Shown piece by piece: positions 34,671-64,000 of a DNA stretch of 64,000 nt. Positions within the stretch are counted from its first letter, which is position 1; each line of letters starts with the position of its first letter. Under the pieces are notes generated by a model. The model worked only from the letters and a program-made list of their open reading frames with translations. It made no database searches and had not been told where the DNA came from. The translations under genes and the position numbers were made by a program. This DNA comes from Cristatella mucedo (Eukaryota > Bryozoa > Phylactolaemata > Cristatellidae). The DNA lies in NCBI GenBank assembly GCA_009760855.2, contig WPIO01000037.1, positions 2,072,501 to 2,136,500 on the forward strand, written 5' to 3'.

Positions 34671-35009
34671 GCTCCTGGCCTTGTACGATTAAGGGGAGAG
34701 CGAAGTACAAAGTAGCTTTTTGCTTGAGTCTTTCTTACTTGAATCAATCTATCTACCTTGATTTATCTCAACTGGGAAGATCGTAGAAAGGTAAAAGCGA
34801 ATCGAGCCAGATGCTTGTGCGGCTGTAGTGAAGAAAATAAATGACTGGGAGATTTTTGAAACTTATTCTCGACAAGATCCTCTGGCTAAAACTGTAGGCA
34901 GCTTTTCACGGAAGCGTAGTTACGCTTAAATAAAGCTCAGTAGGGTCGTGGCTCTTTTGGAAATTGCTCGACATACCTGGTTTAGTTGTCAGCAGTAGCG
35001 AGCTATATA

Positions 35010-35167
35010 AATATATGTATAATTCATTTGTATAGTGCCCTAGGAAACTTAATCTCTATTCAGGCACTTCACTTATGCCACGGGGAGGGCTCGAGCCCAC
35101 GACATCTGCCATCAAATATTCACCTTGACTTTGATCAGGCGAACACCTTAATCGCTGGGCCAAACCG
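35010..35167 (-). mobile_element. SINE-1
   Basis: The plus strand starts with the A/T-rich tail ATATATGTATAATTCATTTG. The TATTCAGGCACTTCAC block, GGGCTCGAGCCC and a CTTAATCGCTGGGCCAAAC head complement follow. About 20 bp are inserted relative to other copies. Confidence 0.88.
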
Positions 35168-36660
35168 TCGCTGGACAAAGAGAAACGAAATACAGTTTAT
35201 TTGAGCTTCGGAGGCTGCTCGATACCAAGTTTGACTCCACTGGAGCCGATTTAAATTGCCTAGAAAGTCAATAGTTGTCGCTCAGGACACTAAACAAATG
35301 CGTGTTATCATTATTCCTAGTATCGTCAATATAGTTAGTTATTAATGACGAAGCCGTTTGGGATAATGTCGACACAAATACTAAGCAGTTTTATTTTCGA
35401 CACTACTTATAGGTGTGTTCAATCGTACGTTCATCCCAAGAATATGCAAGTAGATGAGCCAAGCCAACCGCAGACCGCTGCCGCCTGTCTAATTTCTTTC
35501 AGCAGAGGCCAAGGGAGGCCATGTACACCACTGGCCGCAAACAAGATTGCTGCAGATCAGTTTCAGGCCAATACTGCAGGCGTTTCATTAGCCGGTACGC
35601 CAAGCACTCCACTGAGATCGCCATTTTTCGAATAGGCAATGACAGCGCTCAGAATGAGAGACTGGGCAATCCCACTTGCTGCGGCCTTGACCTTAAACGT
35701 TTCCGCAGAACTTTACTTGGTCGATTGCTTCATTCTTGTTCTGCGAATATCCATAGCTCTATGAATATCCATAGCTCTAGGGATATCTGGTCGATTACTA
35801 AGATGGTTATGATCTTGAAATAGATCGAAGTTTGTCAGGCGACAGTCAGCCAGGTCCCAAGCGTCTTACGTGTAGCGTCATGCTACATTTAGTTGCACTT
35901 TGCCCCCCATTACGTACTACCAGAGCGGACCGATCTTGTAGCTTTGTAAAGTCGGGTGCCGTTCTTATGCGAAGCGTAGATAACACGTGGCTCCACCTGT
36001 GCCCATCTGGCTGCGTATTGACTGTCAACAAGGCGCATGCATGCATCGCCACACTCCTTCCAGGACGTCCTGTCCAAGTTTCCTCAAGCTAGATGGAGAC
36101 ACAATAGAATTCCTGCTAATTCGGAAGCCCAAGCTCCCCGGTAAGCTAATTTTTTAATCGGCTCCGTCGTCTCAAATTAATAAGTGTATCTCCCCCACCA
36201 CCGGGGCGCCGACTCACGTACCGAGTTTTGGCGATCGTGGGTCTCTGTGTGTTGGGGCACTCAAGCCACTGCAGCTAGTTATCGCTTGAGTCGCGCGGCC
36301 ATTTTAAAATTCGCTACGTCGCCTCTTATTGACCGTTCAATCACGCTTCCTGTAAAGATTTACAAAAATTGCCGATCTTGCCTCAAATTTCCAATCTTTC
36401 TCTTGACACCACATAACAATGTGAAGCGCACGAAACTCATCAGATAGACTCGGGCCTTAGATCCACATGCACACCAGCTTATTATTAAACGCTCTTGCGT
36501 GCGAACACGGTTTGAAAGAGATTTCTTGGCTTTGGTGATCCAAAACCCCTTGCCAGATTTATAAAAATCAAAGCCACATCAACATTCAAGCACAAAAGTA
36601 CTTGGACGGCTGGGACAGTAGAATTGCATTTTGAGAGCATATCAAATATTGCTATCACTA
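35168..36660. other. Intergenic, nothing recognised
   Basis: No recognisable gene or repeat family. A small GAATATCCATAGCTCTA direct duplication lies at about 35745-35785. Confidence 0.35.
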
Positions 36661-36925
36661 AAAGTATGCCCACTTAAACTTTGGCGGTGGTGTGTTTTGG
36701 GTCACAGACATGTTGGAAATGTAATTCGGTCCCTGAAGTACCATCGAGCCTGGTAGCCCGACCTTTTGAGGACCGTCTAAATAGCAGTCTCGTATCATAA
36801 TTCCTAGTATGATCTGTACGACTTCGACACCATTGTTGCTGAAGTACCCGCCACACCATGACACCTTGCTCTCTGAATTGGTCAGTTGCCTGCTCCCATT
36901 TACCTGAGTAGGCTTCGTTGGGAGC
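36661..36925 (-). other. Unassigned open frame
   Basis: A minus-strand frame open for about 88 codons reads for example WCGGYFSNNGVEVVQIILG and RDCYLDGPQKVGLPGSMVL. Composition looks protein-like, but I recognise no family. It has no start of its own outside the neighbouring SINE-2 and does not match the missing end of the GH31 protein. It may be an orphan exon, a repeat fragment or chance. Confidence 0.2.
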
Positions 36926-36929
36926 CGTG

Positions 36930-37095
36930 ATGGCACACTAGGTAAGGCGGTTGCTTTCACGACCTCGGTCCCGAGGTCGTGGGCTCGATTCCTGCGGTGG
37001 GCGATTCTTTATCGCCACTGTAAGCGGTGGTGATGGCCATAAAGGCTCTTCTGTCGCTATACAAGAAAGGCTGTTTAATCAGCTAGGATTTATTT
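36930..37095 (+). mobile_element. SINE-2, full-length
   Basis: Head TGGCACACTAGGTAAGG (A box). Palindrome CACGACCTCGG-TC-CCGAGGTCGTG (36958-36981), box B GGGCTCGATTCCTGC, body GCGGTGGTGATGG and tail AGGCTGTTTAATCAGCTAGG, ending in TTTATTTATGG. Confidence 0.92.
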
Positions 37096-37394
37096 ATGGC
37101 AGAGTAAAGCCTCTTTCGCAGTTCGAAAAGACCGCGAATTCGCTTTCGTCACTCCACGAAACTCTACCCAATCGTCAGAAGTCCCGCGGATCCGAGGTTT
37201 GGCAAACTGCAAACGACTTACCATATTTTCCACGGACAGGAACGGTTTCTCTTTTGCAACTCGAGAATGCAGACTGGCCTTATATAATCGCCTTATAGCG
37301 AGAGGTGTATTGTGACTAACTCGCCTCTCAGACGAAGCTTACAGGCCTAGAGCATGAGCTTGTTCCAAAGTAAAGCGGCCCTGAAATGCCTCTT

Positions 37395-37450
37395 ACTTTA
37401 GGATGAGGTTCTCTGGGGGCGCTATATAAATATATTATTATTAAATATAA
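37395..37450 (+). mobile_element. LINE-A/SINE-1 type tail
   Basis: GATGAGGTTCTCTGGGGGCG followed by CTATATAAATATATTATTATT is the shared 3' tail. The upstream part is too diverged to say which element it came from. Confidence 0.65.
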
Positions 37451-38171
37451 TTAATCTTGCGCCCAAATACTTCTACGTTTGACTATGTACCCCGGCTCCG
37501 AGCAGTGACCCCTTTTTTGCTCCCGTTTTCGTGCATGCATTATTCCATCCGACGAATGCTGCATCTTCTTCTTCTACTCTCGTGCACCAACATTATCTCC
37601 AGGCGTGCCGTTAAGCTGCCTCTCGCTTCTTAGTCGAGGCAAAAGTGGAGATGGCGCCGCTTCGCTCGAGCGAACGCAGCGCCTCGCATTCGGTTGCCGC
37701 TCCCATTGTGCAACGCGGACGAGCAACAGATTAGCTGCAGCTCGTAGCCAGCTGCGATCTACGCAGTGACCGTCTGCCCAGCCGAACAGCTCCGTGTTGT
37801 CTTTTGTATGGCCGCTCGAAGTCAAGATGCCAGCTGTCTGCTACGCTCGCCCCTGGATATATTGCTACGCACTGGCAGGATCGCCCTCTCTGTTAGCTGT
37901 GCTCCTGTAGCTACCGAGGAGAACTGCTGCGCGTGACCAGACTTTGACGCGTGACCAGGCTTTGAGTGCCCGGGCAGCCCTGAGTGACAGTGAGCGAAGC
38001 AATGGGTAGGTATCCAAAGGCACTGGGAACTGACCTAAAAGGGCAGCGAAGTACGCGAGAGCTGGTATCGGCAGGAAAAAGTCAAGGTCACTGACGCACG
38101 CTCGAAACTAGGCAGTCGATGTCGATACGAGGCCGATGTGGCGAGGGGGCCCTCGCCAGGAGGCAGGTGCA

Positions 38172-38203
38172 GTCGGCCATCTTTGCAGTCGGCCATCTTT
38201 GCT
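38172..38203. repeat. Short direct duplication
   Basis: GTCGGCCATCTTTGC occurs twice, 16 bp apart. Confidence 0.9.
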
Positions 38204-38561
38204 CGTGCAGCGAGCCTACTGCTGCTGCTCATACGGACAAAGTTCCGTCGCAATAGCCCGTCGTAGCGGCTTTGTCGCTGCTAAGAAGGAGCGAGTTGAT
38301 AGACGTCCAAATTTCGCCCGTTCATTTGACTCTCGGCGGCCGCTCGACTGCTGCTCTCGCGGAATTTCGATGGCCACCCCCTATATGGTCAGCGATACGA
38401 TTAGCCTAGTGCCAAAGGGACTCGTATGCATTACGTGACACCAGAGAGCGGCTTTCTCTTTTTGCGCATAACTTTTTCTTTCAGAGCTTAGAAGAACTAA
38501 TAAAGAAGGCTCGAAAAGTCATCGGAGCGCCAAGGACGGAAAAGAAGCTCGCGCTACTTAC

Positions 38562-62753
<24,192 letters not shown>

Positions 62754-62907
62754 CTGCAATGGCGGCCGTGGTAACGGTGTGAGCCCCTACTTTCATTCGC
62801 TGTCGTGGCTCATTACAGAAGCGAGCTGCTGCTGAATAACAGCAGCTAATGGACCGATGTGAAAAGAGCAGAGCTTTCAAATGAATTCAATAGCGGTGAA
62901 TAAATCA

Positions 62908-63030
62908 CACCGACATATTTGCATAGCGCAAGTAAAGAACTTAATCTCTACCCAGTCGCTTCGCGTACGGCACAGGGCCCGAGCCCACGACCTCGGTCGT
63001 CAAAGGCTTACCCCTTGAACCAAACCAGAG
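62908..63030 (-). mobile_element. SINE-1
   Basis: ATATTTGCATAGCGCAAG, CTCTACCCAGTCGCTTCGCG, GGGCCCGAGCCCACGACC and CCCCTTGAACCAAACCAG in order. Reverse orientation. Confidence 0.85.
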
Positions 63031-63608
63031 CGGCATATGCAATACATGATCCAATTTTCGCCGATATAGTTTTTGTTATTTGCAGTCAAATCGCAGTATC
63101 GAAGCGCAGCTAAGAAATGACGAAGGATTGGTTCAGACTCTTGCTGTCATACTTGTCTTCAGTAATAAAGCACTGCTAGCGTTTCTAGTCCGTCGAAGAA
63201 TTCCCCTTCGAAAATCAGAGCTCAAGTCAGAATCGATCGCATGCAGAATACGATAATACAGCGGCTAAGACCTGTTTAAAGCAGCTGTTTACCATTTGAC
63301 CCTATCGCTTAAGAAACTATGTGCCGATGGGCATGTCAATGCTTATCGCTTGAATCGCTCGTCACGTCGCCATGCTCCCATTCTTGGGTCGCCCTTCCGT
63401 CTTCGAATCAGCACCCAAGAGGGCTGTGGCTTCAGCTTCGCCGACTGGCAGAGACTCCCCTATTAGGTACGATCGTGCGCACCTATTATCGTTTCGCCAT
63501 CTCCGTTCAAATGCATTTTTGGTTAAAGTTACCGCTCCCAGCCATCGTTAATTGAGCATTTCGAATTGGAAAACCCACTCGAAGGAAGCGCGGCTGTAGA
63601 GGGCACTT

Positions 63609-63690
63609 TCTCAGCATTCCCAGCATTCCTTGCTCAGTTTTCCCAGCATTCCTTGCTCAGTTTTCCCAGCATTCCTTGCTCAGTATTCTC
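63609..63690. repeat. 23-bp tandem repeat, about 3.5 units
   Basis: Unit CCCAGCATTCCTTGCTCAGT followed by TTT, decaying at both ends. Confidence 0.93.
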
Positions 63691-63919
63691 AGCCCTGTCT
63701 CGAGCCGCCGCGAAGGCTTTTCCTCTCACACTACTGCTGCGACTCACTCTAATTTAGTGGTTATCAGACCGGCTATTATCAAAGTGGCCACATCTTAACT
63801 TTGCCTTCGGAAGCTTGCTCAAAGTGCAAGCAATAAGCCCCTATTAATATGTGTCATTAACATTGACTGCAATCTTGGACTCTTTGCTTTGACGAAGACC
63901 TTACTGAAATAAATAAAGG

Positions 63920-64000
63920 TTAGCTGATTTAACTGCCTCATTTGCATAGCGGCAGAAGAGCCTTTAATACTATCCCCATCGCTTGCGATAGTCAATAAAG
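63920..64000 (-). mobile_element. SINE-2, cut by the window edge
   Basis: Tail complement TAGCTGATTTAACTGCCTC, GCATAGCGGCAGAAGAGCC and a TCCCCATCGCTTGCG segment. The head lies outside. Confidence 0.85.

Noticed and set aside
38035-38253. Candidate last exon of the GH31 gene ending SRTSLPF
   Set aside because: Joining it at its acceptor to the phase-0 donor at 38562 gives an immediate stop, and the sequence does not match the family C-terminus.

Overview
The window is nuclear DNA of an animal. It holds three spliced protein genes with GT-AG introns of hundreds to thousands of bases, tRNA-derived SINEs, non-LTR retrotransposons (LINEs) and very long dinucleotide microsatellites. The three proteins are metazoan types: an AEBP2/Jing-like PRC2 cofactor, the endocytic adaptor NECAP, and a GH31 alpha-glucosidase. 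The repeat style (L2/CR1-like LINEs ending in an ATT-rich tail, tRNA-SINEs) suggests a marine or lophotrochozoan-type invertebrate, but I cannot name the clade.

Layout. 1-2.2 kb: GC-rich flank without a recognised gene. 2.19-15.83 kb, plus strand: AEBP2-like gene with five recognised exons, separated by introns loaded with microsatellites (one GT array is 596 bp) and retroelement pieces. 15.8-22.1 kb: intergenic, with a CT array, a decayed minus-strand LINE interrupted by a SINE, and an AG array. 22.13-30.42 kb, plus strand: complete seven-exon NECAP gene; every splice phase closes and the deduced protein has 259 residues. Its fourth intron holds two LINE copies, one inserted into the other in opposite orientation. 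30.4-38.5 kb: intergenic, with SINEs, a second LINE family, a hairpin foldback and a small retropepsin-like fragment. 38.56-62.75 kb, minus strand: GH31 alpha-glucosidase with 14 exons whose phases are resolved and one doubtful exon. The 5' end lies beyond the right edge, the last exon was not found, and one internal block is missing.

The genes have unrelated roles: chromatin repression (AEBP2), clathrin-mediated endocytosis (NECAP) and glycan hydrolysis (GH31). NECAP and the GH31 gene converge tail to tail. There is no operon-like organisation.

Repeats. LINE-A (L2/CR1-like) has about ten copies, mostly truncated at the 5' end. LINE-B has three. SINE-1 (tRNA-like head, 3' tail like the LINE-A 3' end) has eight or more copies, all on the minus strand. 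SINE-2 (tRNA-like head with a palindrome between the A and B boxes) has about fifteen. The most interesting signals are the SINE-1/LINE-A shared tail, the covarying palindrome in SINE-2, and LINE-A tails lying 10-20 nt upstream of two GH31 splice acceptors. I saw no CRISPR array, rRNA or free-standing tRNA gene, and no bacterial-type system.
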